Assembly (NCBI RefSeq): GCF_002111585.1
Contig: NZ_LUTP01000001.1
Span: forward strand, 62,001-126,000
Origin: Lonsdalea iberica
Lineage (GTDB): Bacteria > Pseudomonadota > Gammaproteobacteria > Enterobacterales > Enterobacteriaceae
Direction: 5' to 3'
DNA: 64,000 bases
The position numbers and the translations under genes were made by a program. The notes below the pieces were generated by a model. It searched no databases. It worked only from the letters and a program-made list of their open reading frames with translations, and was not told the DNA's origin. The stretch's first letter is position 1. The number at the start of each line of letters is the position of its first letter. Positions 8,580-19,001 of this stretch are shown here, one piece after another.

Positions 8580-11039
8580 ATGCGAGTGTTGAAATTTGGC
8601 GGGACTTCGGTGGCAAATGCGGAACGGTTTGTTCGCGTTGCCGACATTATTGAAAGTAATGCACGGCAGGGACAGGTTGCCACCGTCTTGTCCGCCCCGG
8701 CAAAAGTTACCAACCATCTGGTTGCGATGATCGAAAAAACCGTTGCCGGACACGACACTGAGACGCATTTTAACGAAGCACAGACAATTTTCTCTTCGCT
8801 GTTGTCCGGCTTGGAAAAAGCGCAGCCGGGGTTTCCTTATGCACGTCTGAACACGCTGCTCGATCAGGAGTTCGCGCTGATCAAACAGGTACTCCACGGC
8901 GTTTCTTTGCTGGGCCAGTGCCCGGACAGCGTCAACGCCGCCATGATTTGTCGCGGCGAAAAATTGTCCATCGCTATCATGGAAGGCCTGTTCCAGGCGC
9001 GTGGCTATCAGGTCTCGATCATTAATCCGATCGAGAAGCTGCTGGCGCAGGGGAATTATCTGGAGTCCACCGTCGATATCGCCGAGTCGACCCGTCGCAT
9101 CAACGAGCAGGCGATCCCCAAAGACAATGTGATCCTGATGGCAGGCTTTACCGCCGGTAACGAGAAGGGTGAATTGGTGGTGCTGGGTCGCAACGGCTCT
9201 GATTACTCCGCCGCGGTCTTGGCCGCCTGTCTGCGCGCAGAGTGTTGCGAAATCTGGACCGATGTCGACGGCGTTTATACCTGTGACCCGCGCCAGGTAC
9301 CGGACGCGAGGTTACTGAAGTCGATGTCGTATCAGGAAGCCATGGAGCTCTCCTACTTCGGCGCCAAAGTTCTCCACCCTCGCACCATCGCCCCCATCGC
9401 TCAGTTCCAGATCCCCTGCCTCATCAAAAACACGGAAAACCCCAAAGCGCCCGGCACGTTGATTGGACTCGACAGTTCCGACAAACAGTACCCGGTGAAG
9501 GGCATCACCAATCTCAGCGATATGGCGATGATCAACGTCTCTGGCCCAGGGATGAAAGGCATGATCGGCATGGCGGCCCGCGTATTCGCCGCCATGTCCC
9601 GTTCGGGTATTTCCGTCGTGCTGATTACGCAATCCTCTTCTGAGTACAGCATTAGCTTCTGCGTTTCTCAGAATGAACTGCGCCACGCGTGCAAAACGCT
9701 GGAAAGTGAGTTCTATCTGGAGTTAAAAGAGGGTGTGCTCGACCCGCTGGATGTGATCCAGCGTTTGGCGATAATCTCTGTCGTTGGCGACGGCATGCGC
9801 ACGCTGCGCGGCCTGTCGGCGCGTCTGTTCACCGCGCTGGCCAGCGCGAACATCAACATTGTCGCGATTGCGCAGGGATCTTCCGAGCGCTCCATCTCCG
9901 TTGTGGTCAACAACGACGTCGCCACCACCGGCGTGCGCGTCGCCCATCAGATGTTGTTCAACACCGAGCAGATGATTGATGTCTTCGTGATTGGCGTCGG
10001 CGGCGTCGGCGGGGCTCTGCTGGAGCAGATTCATCGCCAGCAGCCTTGGCTCAAGCAAAAGCACATCGACCTGCGCGTGTGCGGTATCGCCAACTCGAAA
10101 GCGCTGTTGACGAATATCAACGGCATCTCGATGGACCATTGGCGCGACGATCTGGCGAAAGCCCGCGAGCCGTTCAATCTGGAAACGCTGAGCCGCTTGG
10201 TGAAAGAGTATCACCTGCTGAATCCTGTCATTGTGGACTGCACCTCCAATCAGGCCGTGGCCGATCAGTATGTGGATTTCCTGAAAGACGGTTTCCACGT
10301 CGTCACGCCTAACAAGAAAGCCAATACCGGCAGCCTGAACTATTACCACCAGCTGCGCGATGCGGCGGCCGCTTCTCGCCGTAAGTTCCTGTACGACACT
10401 AACGTGGGCGCTGGTCTGCCTGTCATTGAAAACATGCAAAATCTGCTCAACGCGGGTGACGAACTGGTTCAATTCAACGGGATTCTGTCGGGTTCGCTAT
10501 CCTTTATCTTCGGCAAGTTGGATGAAGGCATGACGTTGTCGCAGGCCACCGTGTTGGCGAAAGAAAAAGGGTATACCGAGCCGGATCCGCGCGACGACCT
10601 GTCCGGTATGGACGTCGCGCGTAAGTTGCTGATTTTGGCGCGCGAAGCGGGGTACGAGCTGGAGCTGGACGATATTCGGGTCGAATCCGTCTTGCCGGAT
10701 AGTTTCGATGCGTCTGGCGATGTAACGACCTTTATGGCTCGTTTGCCGGAGTTGGACGGCGAGTTCGAACGCCGGGTGGAAAAGGCGCGCGACGAAGGGA
10801 AAGTGCTGCGTTATATCGGTATGATTGAAGATGGGCAATGTAAAGTCGCCATTAGCGCGGTGGGTGGCAATGACCCACTGTACAAAGTGAAAGACGGTGA
10901 AAACGCGCTGGCTTTCTACAGCCGCTACTACCAACCCCTGCCGCTGGTGCTGCGCGGTTACGGAGCAGGAAATGACGTGACGGCGGCGGGCGTATTCGCC
11001 GACCTGTTACGTACCTTGTCGTGGAAGGTGGGAGTGTAA
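8580..11039 (+). CDS. thrA: Bifunctional aspartokinase I / homoserine dehydrogenase I
   Basis: Catalyses the first step (aspartate to aspartyl phosphate) and third step (aspartate semialdehyde to homoserine) of threonine synthesis, with feedback inhibition by threonine. The ATG at 8580 follows an AGGAG site and gives 819 residues, against 820 in E. coli. The kinase domain opens with [13 protein letters not shown]. Two ACT-type regulatory repeats sit at about residues 320-460. The NAD(P) fold [14 protein letters not shown] marks the homoserine dehydrogenase part from about residue 465. thrB starts 2 bases after the stop. Confidence 0.98.
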   Translation: MRVLKFGGTSVANAERFVRVADIIESNARQGQVATVLSAPAKVTNHLVAMIEKTVAGHDTETHFNEAQTIFSSLLSGLEKAQPGFPYARLNTLLDQEFALIKQVLHGVSLLGQCPDSVNAAMICRGEKLSIAIMEGLFQARGYQVSIINPIEKLLAQGNYLESTVDIAESTRRINEQAIPKDNVILMAGFTAGNEKGELVVLGRNGSDYSAAVLAACLRAECCEIWTDVDGVYTCDPRQVPDARLLKSMSYQEAMELSYFGAKVLHPRTIAPIAQFQIPCLIKNTENPKAPGTLIGLDSSDKQYPVKGITNLSDMAMINVSGPGMKGMIGMAARVFAAMSRSGISVVLITQSSSEYSISFCVSQNELRHACKTLESEFYLELKEGVLDPLDVIQRLAIISVVGDGMRTLRGLSARLFTALASANINIVAIAQGSSERSISVVVNNDVATTGVRVAHQMLFNTEQMIDVFVIGVGGVGGALLEQIHRQQPWLKQKHIDLRVCGIANSKALLTNINGISMDHWRDDLAKAREPFNLETLSRLVKEYHLLNPVIVDCTSNQAVADQYVDFLKDGFHVVTPNKKANTGSLNYYHQLRDAAAASRRKFLYDTNVGAGLPVIENMQNLLNAGDELVQFNGILSGSLSFIFGKLDEGMTLSQATVLAKEKGYTEPDPRDDLSGMDVARKLLILAREAGYELELDDIRVESVLPDSFDASGDVTTFMARLPELDGEFERRVEKARDEGKVLRYIGMIEDGQCKVAISAVGGNDPLYKVKDGENALAFYSRYYQPLPLVLRGYGAGNDVTAAGVFADLLRTLSWKVGV

Positions 11040-11041
11040 TC

Positions 11042-11971
11042 ATGGTCAAAATTTATGCACCCGCCTCCATCGGGAATGTGAGCGTTGGGTTTGATGTGTT
11101 AGGCGCCGCTGTTTCGCCGGTAGACGGCTCTTTGCTGGGAGACTGTGTCTCCGTCAGCGCGGCTGACGAGTTCAGCCTGAAGAATGAAGGGCGCTTCGTC
11201 AGCAAACTGCCGACAGAGGCCCGCGACAACATCGTTTATCAATGCTGGGAGCGTTTTTGTCAGGAAATTGGCGAAACCGTGCCGGTCGCGATGACGCTGG
11301 AAAAAAATATGCCTATCGGCTCCGGTCTCGGGTCCAGCGCCTGTTCCGTGGTCGCCGGGCTGATGGCGATGAATGAGTTTTGCGGTAAACCGCTTGATGA
11401 CAACCGCCTGCTGACGCTGATGGGCGAGCTGGAAGGCCGTATTTCGGGCAGCGTCCATTACGACAACGTCGCGCCGTGTTTCCTGGGCGGGATTCAGCTG
11501 ATGGTGGAAGAGTGCGGGATCGTTAGTCAACCCGTACCGGGATTCGACGACTGGTTGTGGGTGATGGCTTATCCCGGCATCAAAGTATCGACCGCAGAAG
11601 CGCGAGCGATTTTGCCGGATAGCTACAGCCGTCAGGACTGTATCCGACACGGTCGTTATTTGGCGGGCTTTATTCACGCGTGTCATACCGGTCAGGCTGA
11701 ACTGGCGGCGACGCTGATACACGATGTGATTGCGGAACCTTACCGCACCCAGCTGCTGCCCGGTTTCGCCGAAGCACGGCAGGCTGCGCAGGAAATCGGC
11801 GCGCTTGCGACCGGGATTTCCGGCTCCGGTCCAACACTCTTTTCCATCTGCAACGACATGGCGGTAGCGCAGCGTCTCGCGGACTGGCTGCGGGTAAACT
11901 ATCTGCAAAATGACGAAGGTTTTGTTCATATTTGCCGTCTGGATACGTCCGGCGCGCGACAATTGGGATAA
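11042..11971 (+). CDS. thrB: Homoserine kinase
   Basis: GHMP kinase that phosphorylates homoserine to O-phosphohomoserine, the fourth threonine step. The product has 309 residues (E. coli 310), beginning [18 protein letters not shown]. The ATP-binding motif [13 protein letters not shown] lies at about residues 91-103, and the C-terminal GHMP motif is [12 protein letters not shown]. An ATG 21 bases earlier lies inside thrA, so the ATG at 11042, matching the family start, was chosen. It is translationally packed between thrA and thrC. Confidence 0.98.
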   Translation: MVKIYAPASIGNVSVGFDVLGAAVSPVDGSLLGDCVSVSAADEFSLKNEGRFVSKLPTEARDNIVYQCWERFCQEIGETVPVAMTLEKNMPIGSGLGSSACSVVAGLMAMNEFCGKPLDDNRLLTLMGELEGRISGSVHYDNVAPCFLGGIQLMVEECGIVSQPVPGFDDWLWVMAYPGIKVSTAEARAILPDSYSRQDCIRHGRYLAGFIHACHTGQAELAATLIHDVIAEPYRTQLLPGFAEARQAAQEIGALATGISGSGPTLFSICNDMAVAQRLADWLRVNYLQNDEGFVHICRLDTSGARQLG

Positions 11972-11974
11972 CGC

Positions 11975-13264
11975 ATGAAACTGTACAATCTGAAAGATCA
12001 TAACGAACAGGTCGATTTTGCTCAGGCGATACGACAAGGATTGGGAAGCCAGCAAGGTCTATTTTTCCCGCTGGATCTGCCGGAGTTTGATCTGACGGCG
12101 GTCGATGAGCTGCTGGAGCAGGACTTCGTGACCCGCAGCAGCCGTATTCTGTCGGCTTTCATCGGCGACGAGCTGCCGCCTGAAACGGTTTACCAGCGGG
12201 TCAAGGCGGCGTTCGCTTTCCCAGCCCCGGTCGTGCCAGTCAGCGAAGATATCGCAGCGCTGGAATTGTTCCACGGTCCGACGCTGGCCTTTAAGGACTT
12301 CGGCGGCCGCTTCATGGCCCAGATGCTGGCGGAAGTCGCCGGCGATCAGCAGATCACCATTCTGACCGCGACTTCCGGGGATACCGGCGCCGCGGTGGCG
12401 CATGCCTTCTACGGTCTGGAAAACGTGCGCGTCGTTATCCTGTACCCGCGCGGTAAAATTAGCCCGCTGCAGGAAAAACTGTTCTGTACGCTGGGGGGCA
12501 ACATCCATACCGTTGCCGTCGACAGTGACTTCGACGCCTGTCAGGCATTGGTGAAACAGGCATTTGACGATCAGGAACTGAAAGACACGATCGGTCTGAA
12601 CTCGGCCAACTCCATCAACATCAGCCGCCTGCTGGCGCAGATTTGCTACTACTTTGAAGCCGTCGCGCAGCTGCCTCAGGAAGCGCGTAATCAGCTGGTG
12701 GTGTCTGTCCCGAGCGGAAATTTCGGCGATCTGACCGCCGGCCTGCTCGCCAAATCGCTGGGCCTGCCGGTAAAACGTTTTATCGCCGCGACCAATGCGA
12801 ATGATACCGTGCCGCGCTTCTTGCAAAACGGCGCGTGGCAGCCAAAACAGACCATCGCCACCTTGTCGAACGCGATGGACGTCAGCCAACCGAACAACTG
12901 GCCGCGCGTGGAAGAGCTCTATCGCCGTAAAAACTGGCAGCTGAATACGCTGGGCTTCGGCGCGGTCAGTGACGAGACAACCAAGGAGACGATGCACGAG
13001 CTGGAAGCGCTGGGCTACACCTCTGAGCCTCACGCGGCCATCGCCTATCGTCTACTGCGCGATCAGCTACAGCCGGGAGAGTTCGGCCTGTTCCTGGGAA
13101 CGGCGCACCCGGCGAAGTTCAAAGAGAGCGTGGAAGAGATTCTGGGTAAAACTCTGGAACTGCCCGCGGCGCTGGCGGAGCGCGCCGATCTGGAACTGTT
13201 GTCCCACCATTTCGGTCCCGACTTCGCCCAGCTGCGCAAGTTTTTGATGGAACTGCCGCGGTAA
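11975..13264 (+). CDS. thrC: Threonine synthase
   Basis: PLP-dependent fold-type II enzyme that converts O-phosphohomoserine to threonine and phosphate. The product has 429 residues against 428 in E. coli. The PLP lysine is K107 in FHGPTLAFKDFGGRF. The phosphate-binding loop is in TATSGDTGAAVAHAF, with VSVPSGNFGDLTAG farther on. It starts 3 bases after thrB, so the three genes form one translationally coupled operon. Confidence 0.98.
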   Translation: MKLYNLKDHNEQVDFAQAIRQGLGSQQGLFFPLDLPEFDLTAVDELLEQDFVTRSSRILSAFIGDELPPETVYQRVKAAFAFPAPVVPVSEDIAALELFHGPTLAFKDFGGRFMAQMLAEVAGDQQITILTATSGDTGAAVAHAFYGLENVRVVILYPRGKISPLQEKLFCTLGGNIHTVAVDSDFDACQALVKQAFDDQELKDTIGLNSANSINISRLLAQICYYFEAVAQLPQEARNQLVVSVPSGNFGDLTAGLLAKSLGLPVKRFIAATNANDTVPRFLQNGAWQPKQTIATLSNAMDVSQPNNWPRVEELYRRKNWQLNTLGFGAVSDETTKETMHELEALGYTSEPHAAIAYRLLRDQLQPGEFGLFLGTAHPAKFKESVEEILGKTLELPAALAERADLELLSHHFGPDFAQLRKFLMELPR

Positions 13265-13277
13265 ACCCCACCGCCAC

Positions 13278-13303
13278 CCGTAAGGAGATCCTCCTCCTTA
13301 CGG
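13278..13303. terminator. Hairpin between convergent thrC and galK
   Basis: CCGTAAGGAG (13278-13287) pairs perfectly with CTCCTTACGG (13294-13303). No T tract follows, so this may be a weak or factor-assisted terminator shared by the two convergent operons. Confidence 0.5.
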
Positions 13304-13334
13304 TGGTTGCGAAAGTCCGGCGGCGTTGCAGGCG

Positions 13335-14501
13335 TCAGGCCAGCAGGCCCGCGCCGTCGGATGGCTGACTGATGTACAGCGTGGGTTGCAGGCCGGTCAG
13401 GCGCGGGTATTCCCGCTGAATCACTGAGCTGATATCGCGCGTCATTTCTGAAGGCACCAGCGCGACGACACACCCTCCGAAACCTCCTCCCGTCATTCTC
13501 GCGCCGCCTTGATCGCCGACTTCGTCCTGAATTAGTTTCGCCAATGTATCGACGGGCGGGACCGTGATGTCGAAATCATCCCGCATGGAATGATGCGACT
13601 GCATCATCAGCAAGGACAGACTCGCCATATCGCCTGCGGTCAGCGCTGTGGCGGCGGACAGCGTACGGGCGTTTTCCGTGATGACGTGGCGAGCGCGGCG
13701 CGCGGCGAGATCGTCCAGCCCCGTTTTTTCCTGCAAGAACCGATCGAGAGAAACATCCCGCAGCGCTGCGACGCCGAAGTGGCGCGCGGCCATTTCGCAC
13801 TGCTGCCTGCGCAGGTTGTACTCGCTGTCCACCAAACCACGATGGACGTTGGAGTGAACAATCATGACGGCGATCCCGGCGGGCATTTTCACCGGCGAGT
13901 GATCCAGCGAACGGCAGTCGATCAGCAGGGCATGACCGATGCGTCCCTGAGCTGAGATGTACTGATCCATAATGCCGCAGCTACAGCCGACGAATGTGTT
14001 CTCCGCCTTCTGCCCATTAAGCGCGATCTCTAGCTGGCTGAGCGGCAGCCCATTCAGCGCCTTAAAGGTCTGACCGATGGCGACTTCCAGCGACGCCGAA
14101 GAGCTTAATCCTGCGCCTGTGGGCACGTTGCCGACGATTGCCATATCCATCCCTGTCAGGTCGACGCCGCGCATCAACAGACACTTCACCGTACCGCGGA
14201 CGTAATTAGCCCAACCGAAGGTCGGATGCGGCACGATATCCTGCGTCAGTTCGAACTCATCCTGTTGTTTATCGAAATTGAGGGCGACGACCCGGATGCG
14301 GTCATCATGGCGCGGGCGGGCGGCGATCACGGTTTGGTAGTCAATTGCGCAAGGCAGGACAAAGCCCTCGTTATAGTCGGTGTGTTCGCCGATGAGGTTG
14401 ACGCGGCCCGGCGCCTGGATGAAGGCGGCCGGCGCAAACCCGAAGGTCTGCTGGAAAACCGCGTCTGCGGTCGTTTTCAAGTGGGTGATGCGAGTTGTCA
14501 T
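13335..14501 (-). CDS. galK: Galactokinase
   Basis: GHMP-family kinase that phosphorylates galactose at C1 (Leloir pathway). The product has 388 residues, close to the 382 of E. coli. The galactokinase signature [19 protein letters not shown] lies at about residues 31-49. The ATP motif [15 protein letters not shown] lies near residue 130, and [14 protein letters not shown] is near the C terminus. It starts 9 bases after the stop of galT, so the two are an operon. galE and galM are not adjacent, unlike the E. coli galETKM order. Confidence 0.97.
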   Translation of the reverse strand: MTTRITHLKTTADAVFQQTFGFAPAAFIQAPGRVNLIGEHTDYNEGFVLPCAIDYQTVIAARPRHDDRIRVVALNFDKQQDEFELTQDIVPHPTFGWANYVRGTVKCLLMRGVDLTGMDMAIVGNVPTGAGLSSSASLEVAIGQTFKALNGLPLSQLEIALNGQKAENTFVGCSCGIMDQYISAQGRIGHALLIDCRSLDHSPVKMPAGIAVMIVHSNVHRGLVDSEYNLRRQQCEMAARHFGVAALRDVSLDRFLQEKTGLDDLAARRARHVITENARTLSAATALTAGDMASLSLLMMQSHHSMRDDFDITVPPVDTLAKLIQDEVGDQGGARMTGGGFGGCVVALVPSEMTRDISSVIQREYPRLTGLQPTLYISQPSDGAGLLA

Positions 14502-14510
14502 CAGTTGGCC

Positions 14511-15551
14511 TCAGGCGTGTTCGCGAAAGTGAATGTCGCTGACCGCGCGCAGGCGTTCCGCCGCCTGCTCTGCCGTCAGGTCGCGCTGGGCTTCCGCCAG
14601 CATTTCATAGCCCACCATAAATTTTCTGATGCTGGCGGAGCGCAGTAGCGGCGGATAGAAATGCGCATGCAACTGCCAATGGTCGTGGCTTTCCGCAGTG
14701 AAGGGCGCGCCGTGCCACCCCATCGAATAAGGGAATGAACACTGGAACAGATTGTCGTAGCGGCTGGTCAGCTTTTTCAGGGCGAGCGCCAGATCGTCGC
14801 GCTGTCGCTCGTTCAGCTGTGGCAGTCGACGAACGGCGAACTTCGGCAACAGCAGCGTCTCAAACGGCCACGACGCCCAGTAAGGGACCACCGCCAGCCA
14901 GTACTCGGTTTCTACCACCGTGCGTGCGCCCGATTGCTGTTCGCGTTGCATGTAGTCGAGCAACATCGGTGTGCCGTACCGCGTCAGGTAGTCGCGTTGC
15001 TGCTGGTCTTCAATCAGCGCCTCGTTGGGCAGAAAGTCATTAGCCCAGACCTGCCCATGCGGATGCGGGTTGGAACAGCCCATCATCGCGCCTTTATTTT
15101 CGAACACCTGCACCCACGGATACCGGGCTCCCAGTTCCGCGGTTTGATCGCCCCAGGTATCAATCACGGCCCGCAACGCGGGAAGGGGGAGTAGGGGGAG
15201 CGTCTTGCTGTGGTCGGGGGAGAAGCAGATCACGCGACTCAACCCGCGCGCGTCGCTCATCTGAAACAGTGGGTCGTTGCCTGACGGGACATCCGGCGTA
15301 TCCGGAAGCAGCGCCGAAAAATCGTTGGCGAAGATAAACGTGCCGCTGTAGTTGGGGTTGGTCTCCCCGGATATCCGGGGGTTTCCGGCGCATAAATAGC
15401 AGTTCGGATCGTGGGCGGGGGGCGTCGTCAGATCGGGACTATCCTGCTGTCCTTGCCAGGGCCGTTTGGCCCGATGCGGCGAGACCAGCACCCAGTCGCC
15501 TTTGAGCGGGTTGAAGCGTCTGTGTGGGTGTTCTGTGGGTTCAAACAACAT
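14511..15551 (-). CDS. galT: Galactose-1-phosphate uridylyltransferase
   Basis: Exchanges UMP between UDP-glucose and galactose-1-phosphate through a uridylylated histidine. The product has 346 residues (E. coli 348), starting [16 protein letters not shown] after an AGGAG site. The active-site motif NPHPHGQVW contains the nucleophile H165. Zinc ligands are in CYLCAGN near residue 52. It is the first gene of the galTK operon, with galR divergent upstream and two candidate gal operators in the gap. Confidence 0.97.
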   Translation of the reverse strand: MLFEPTEHPHRRFNPLKGDWVLVSPHRAKRPWQGQQDSPDLTTPPAHDPNCYLCAGNPRISGETNPNYSGTFIFANDFSALLPDTPDVPSGNDPLFQMSDARGLSRVICFSPDHSKTLPLLPLPALRAVIDTWGDQTAELGARYPWVQVFENKGAMMGCSNPHPHGQVWANDFLPNEALIEDQQQRDYLTRYGTPMLLDYMQREQQSGARTVVETEYWLAVVPYWASWPFETLLLPKFAVRRLPQLNERQRDDLALALKKLTSRYDNLFQCSFPYSMGWHGAPFTAESHDHWQLHAHFYPPLLRSASIRKFMVGYEMLAEAQRDLTAEQAAERLRAVSDIHFREHA

Positions 15552-15637
15552 ATGGACGACTCCTGTGTCATCACCGGGACCAACGTGCCTTAGTACAATG
15601 TGTGGGTCCGTTTTTGGGCTGGATAAGCCTACGAATT

Positions 15638-15653
15638 ATGTAATCAGTTACAC
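15638..15653. promoter_or_regulatory. Candidate GalR operator, proximal to galT
   Basis: ATGTAATCAGTTACAC has the dyad TGTAA-N4-TTACA and matches the gal operator pattern GTGTAA-NCGN-TTNCAC, except in the central CG and the first base. It sits 87 bases upstream of the galT start, comparable to an internal operator. Confidence 0.6.
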
Positions 15654-15725
15654 GCCGTGTTAAATAGGAAAAGTCGAGTAGTTGCGGGATTTTTAAGAAT
15701 GTTTTTGTCGTGATTTTTATGATTT

Positions 15726-15741
15726 GTGTAACCGCTTACCC
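15726..15741. promoter_or_regulatory. Candidate GalR operator, distal
   Basis: GTGTAACCGCTTACCC keeps the GTGTAA left half, the central CCGCTT and most of the right half of the GalR/GalS operator. Its centre is 88 bases from the centre of the proximal site, about eight helical turns. That suits repression by DNA looping as known for E. coli gal. Confidence 0.65.
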
Positions 15742-15965
15742 TATTAAAGCAGCGGCAGGGCATATTGTGAAGTGCGGTGAGAGAGAAGGACCGTGATGGC
15801 GATCGCGTAAACGCAGCGCTGCTGGTTGAGGTTCTGTAGAAGGTCGCAGGCTTAGGGCGAAAGCGGTATATTGAGCGGCATGGCGAGCGCTGTGTGTCGC
15901 CCCGTAATAGGCAATGACGTCAATGAGTGTGCCGCAGCACGCCGTTACGTATACAGGAATGTGAT

Positions 15966-16976
15966 ATGGCTACCATAAAGGATGTTGCCCGTTTGGCGGG
16001 TGTCTCAGTTGCGACAGTTTCCCGTGTGATTAATGACTCTCCCAAGGCCAGCGTGGCGTCGCGTGAGGCTGTGACGGAGGCGATGGTGGCGCTGCGGTAT
16101 CATCCTAATGCCAATGCTCGCGCGCTGGCGCAGCAGAGCGCCGAGACAATGGGACTGGTGGTGGCGGATGTCTCCGACCCGTTCTTCGGCACCATGGTAA
16201 AAGCGGTTGAACAGGTGGCGCAAAGCGCCAAAAAGTTCCTGCTGATCGGCAATGGTTATCACAATGCCGAGCAGGAAAAACAGGCGATCGAACAGCTCAT
16301 TCGCCATCGCTGCAGCGGTCTGGTGGTTCATGCGAAGATGATCGCTGACGATGAGTTGGCGATATTGATGGACCATATTCCGCATATGGTGCTGATCAAT
16401 CGGGTGCTAAAAGGTTATGAACATCGTTGCATCGCGTTGGACGATCGCCAGGGCGCCTTTTTATCCACGCAGCATTTGATTCAGTCCGGCCATCGTCGCA
16501 TCGGTTTTCTGTGCTCGGATCATGCTATTTCCGATTCCACCGACCGTTTGCAAGGGTATAAAGAGGCGTTGGCTAAACATCAAATTACCTACGATGAACG
16601 GCTGGTGGCGCGTTCCACGCCGGACGAGGCGGGCGGTGAGATGGCGATGACGATCCTGCTAAGCCGCGGCGGAGATATGACAGCGGTGGCGTGTTACAAC
16701 GATTCGATGGCGGCTGGGGCGCTTTCGGTGCTGGACGATAACGGCATCGCGGTGCCGCAGGCGATGTCGCTGGTGGGATTCGACGACGTACTGATTGCCC
16801 GTTATTTGCGTCCGCGTCTGACGACCATCCACTACCCAGTGTCGGCGATGGCGGTGCAGGCCGCGGAGCTGGCGCTAGCGCTGTTTGAGGGCAGCCAACC
16901 CACGGAGTCGACGCATCTGTTTCACCCAACGCTGGTGAGGCGTCAGTCGGTCACGGGGCCGTCCGACCCCCGCTGA
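15966..16976 (+). CDS. galR: LacI-family galactose repressor GalR
   Basis: Repressor of galactose genes, induced by galactose. The ATG at 15966 gives 336 residues beginning MATIKDVARLAGVSVATVSR, a LacI-type helix-turn-helix, followed by the hinge NANARALAQQSAETMGLVV. The type I periplasmic-binding-like effector domain then runs to the end (GYHNAEQEKQAIEQLIRHRC, CYNDSMAAGA, GFDDVLIARY). It resembles GalR more than GalS in the recognition helix and at SPKAS. E. coli galR is near lysA; here it is divergent from galT, so it may control both directions from the shared operators. Confidence 0.9.
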   Translation: MATIKDVARLAGVSVATVSRVINDSPKASVASREAVTEAMVALRYHPNANARALAQQSAETMGLVVADVSDPFFGTMVKAVEQVAQSAKKFLLIGNGYHNAEQEKQAIEQLIRHRCSGLVVHAKMIADDELAILMDHIPHMVLINRVLKGYEHRCIALDDRQGAFLSTQHLIQSGHRRIGFLCSDHAISDSTDRLQGYKEALAKHQITYDERLVARSTPDEAGGEMAMTILLSRGGDMTAVACYNDSMAAGALSVLDDNGIAVPQAMSLVGFDDVLIARYLRPRLTTIHYPVSAMAVQAAELALALFEGSQPTESTHLFHPTLVRRQSVTGPSDPR

Positions 16977-17002
16977 TGCCGGGGAGGCAAACGCGCAGCA
17001 AC

Positions 17003-17024
17003 GGGGATAGTGCGCTATCTCCCC
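17003..17024 (+). terminator. Possible galR terminator hairpin
   Basis: GGGGATAG pairs with CTAT-CTCCCC across a TGCG loop, with a two-base bulge, 27 bases after the galR stop. No clear U-run follows, so confidence is low. Confidence 0.35.
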
Positions 17025-17085
17025 GCTTCTGGAATATCGCAGCAATGCGTCTTCGTCTCACACGAGTCTTAATGCGCGATATTTC

Positions 17086-17691
17086 TTATTGCATGTTTTG
17101 TTCCAGAAAACCCCGGATGACGGGAATGATCTCTTGCCCGTGCGTTTCTAGCGCGAAATGGCCGGTATCGTAAAAACGGATATCGGCGTCCGGAATATCG
17201 CGCTTCCAGGCCTCCGCGCCCACAGGCAGAAAATAGGGATCATGTTTACCCCACACGGCCAGCAGCGGCGGCTGCTTCTCACGGAAATACGCCTGAAAAC
17301 GTGGGTAGTTTCGTACGTTGGAGGCATAATTCAGCACCAGATCGAGCTGAATCTCGGCATTGCCCGGCCGTGATACGTGCAACCCTTCAAGCGTATATCC
17401 ATCGGGCGATACGCGCTGGGTATCCGGTACGCCTTCCAGATACTGCCATTTGACGGAGGCGGGTGTTGGAAAATCGCTCAGCGCCGCGCGATTTTCTGGC
17501 GTCGGCGACGCCCAATACCTTTTGATGGCGTCCCAGCCCTGGGCTAGGCCTTCTTCGGTTGAAGTATGTCCGGCAGTGCGAGGCTCATGACTGTACGCTG
17601 CTGTTTTTGGATACCACCAAGTCGCACCGACGGCGCTGGTGCAGCATGGCGCTCTGTGGCAATAGAATGAAAGTCGCGGCGTTCCGTTCAC
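17086..17691 (-). pseudogene. Alpha/beta hydrolase remnant, N-terminal half missing
   Basis: The 201-residue frame resembles the C-terminal half of haloalkane-dehalogenase-like alpha/beta hydrolases (usually about 290 residues). From about residue 43 (STEEGLAQGWDAIKRYW) it reads well. It keeps the acid residue in AVWGKHDPYFLP and the catalytic histidine in FYDTGHFALETHG. The nucleophile elbow and oxyanion HGNPTSS-type region are absent. The first 42 residues look like unrelated read-through, and nothing recognisable lies in the 195 bases upstream. I read it as a truncated, inactive gene. Confidence 0.75.
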
Positions 17692-17886
17692 GCAAGCAGG
17701 ACGCAGGATAAGCCGCTTCAGAGGCGTCGGCCGGCATCTCTGCTGAAATGCCGTTAGGCGACGGCATCAAAGGCGTTTCGTGTAGAAGGGGCTGAGTGAA
17801 TCGAGAGCGAGTGCAAGACTGACATCCCAATGTCTTCACTCGCGGCTAGGGGACGGTGAACCTGGAACCGCCGCCGTCCTCCTTGC

Positions 17887-18663
17887 CTATGCGCGCTCTG
17901 CGCGTTTAAAGACCAGCTCGTCCGCTGACGATTCCTCGGCGGAAAAGCCGTATCCCTCAAGATCGAATCCTTTCAGTTGTTCCGGTGTCGTGAGCTGATT
18001 CTGGATGATGAAGCGGCTCATCAACCCGCGGGCTTTTTTGGCATAGAAACTGATCACTTTATACTTGCCGTTTTTCTCATCCAGAAAGACCGGTTTGATG
18101 ATGCGCGCGTTCAGCGTCTTAGGCTTAACCGACTTGAAGTATTCGTCGGAGGCAAGGTTGACCAGAATGTCGTCGCCTTGCGCTTCCAGCGCCTGATTCA
18201 GCGTATCGGTAATGGTATCGCCCCAGAACTGATACAGATTATCGCCCGCCTGAGTCTTGAGTCTGATACCCATTTCCAGCCGGTAAGGCTGCATTAGATC
18301 CAGCGGCCGTAATACGCCGTACAGTCCTGAAAGAATACGCATGTGCTTTTGGGCGAATGAAAAATCACGATCGCTGAAGTCTTCAGCCGCCAGGCCGGTA
18401 TAAACGTCGCCTTTGAACGCGAGCAGCGCCTGGCGTGCGTTATCTGGCGTGAACTGGGGGTGCCAGTCGTTGAAGCGCGCCGCGTTCAGTCCGGCAAGTT
18501 TGTCGCTGATGCCCATCAGCGAGGATATCTCCGCGGGAGTCAACGTCTTGCAGCGTTCGATGAGCTGAGACGAGCGCGCCAGCAGTGCTGGCTGAGAATG
18601 TCGCTTCGTCGGGAGCGGGCTGGTGTAGTCGAGCGTTTTAGCCGGAGAGATCGTGATAAGCAT
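17887..18663 (-). CDS. yaaA: Peroxide stress protein YaaA
   Basis: DUF328/UPF0246 protein that lowers intracellular free iron and limits oxidative DNA damage during peroxide stress. The ATG at 18663 gives 258 residues, the exact E. coli length, beginning [18 protein letters not shown]. An in-frame ATG 42 bases earlier adds residues not found in the family. Conserved stretches are [21 protein letters not shown] and NLASDEYFK. As in E. coli, it is divergent from talB. Confidence 0.95.
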   Translation of the reverse strand: MLITISPAKTLDYTSPLPTKRHSQPALLARSSQLIERCKTLTPAEISSLMGISDKLAGLNAARFNDWHPQFTPDNARQALLAFKGDVYTGLAAEDFSDRDFSFAQKHMRILSGLYGVLRPLDLMQPYRLEMGIRLKTQAGDNLYQFWGDTITDTLNQALEAQGDDILVNLASDEYFKSVKPKTLNARIIKPVFLDEKNGKYKVISFYAKKARGLMSRFIIQNQLTTPEQLKGFDLEGYGFSAEESSADELVFKRAERA

Positions 18664-19001
18664 GAGCAGGTTCCCTGTGATTTCGATGCGCAATTTTACT
18701 GGCACTAATGTAGCAAAAAACGGGCTGACATCGGGGAAGGAAAGGGCGATGGTTGCGACAGGGGAGGGTAATCGACGCGTCTCTCTGGAGACTTTTTTTC
18801 GCTTTTATATCCACATCAACAAAAATGGTATTCACGATCATTTTCATTTTTCTTGTTGATTTAAATAGTGAAAATAATAAAAAAACCTAGAGGTAAGTCA
18901 ATTGTCGGGCCGTATTGCGTGGGGTTTTGCGCATGCTATTATCAATTTCTGGCGACGGCACCCTGCCACCAGTTCATGTACTAACAATGAGAAAGGCCAA
19001 C
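18664..19001. other. yaaA-talB divergent intergenic region
   Basis: Contains an AT-rich block at 18785-18895 and a good talB promoter candidate: TTGCGT (18915-18920), 16 bases, then TATTAT (18937-18942) with an extended TGC in front. No gene is supported; an upstream in-frame ATG at 18915 overlaps this promoter and is rejected as the talB start. Confidence 0.5.

Larger units (their letters stand above)
15552..15965. other. galT-galR divergent regulatory region
   Basis: The 414-base gap holds two GalR/GalS-type operators (15638-15653 and 15726-15741, listed separately), with an AT-rich stretch between them that should contain the galT promoter reading leftward. The right half, 15745-15965, shows no gene and presumably holds the galR promoter and leader. 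Confidence 0.6.
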
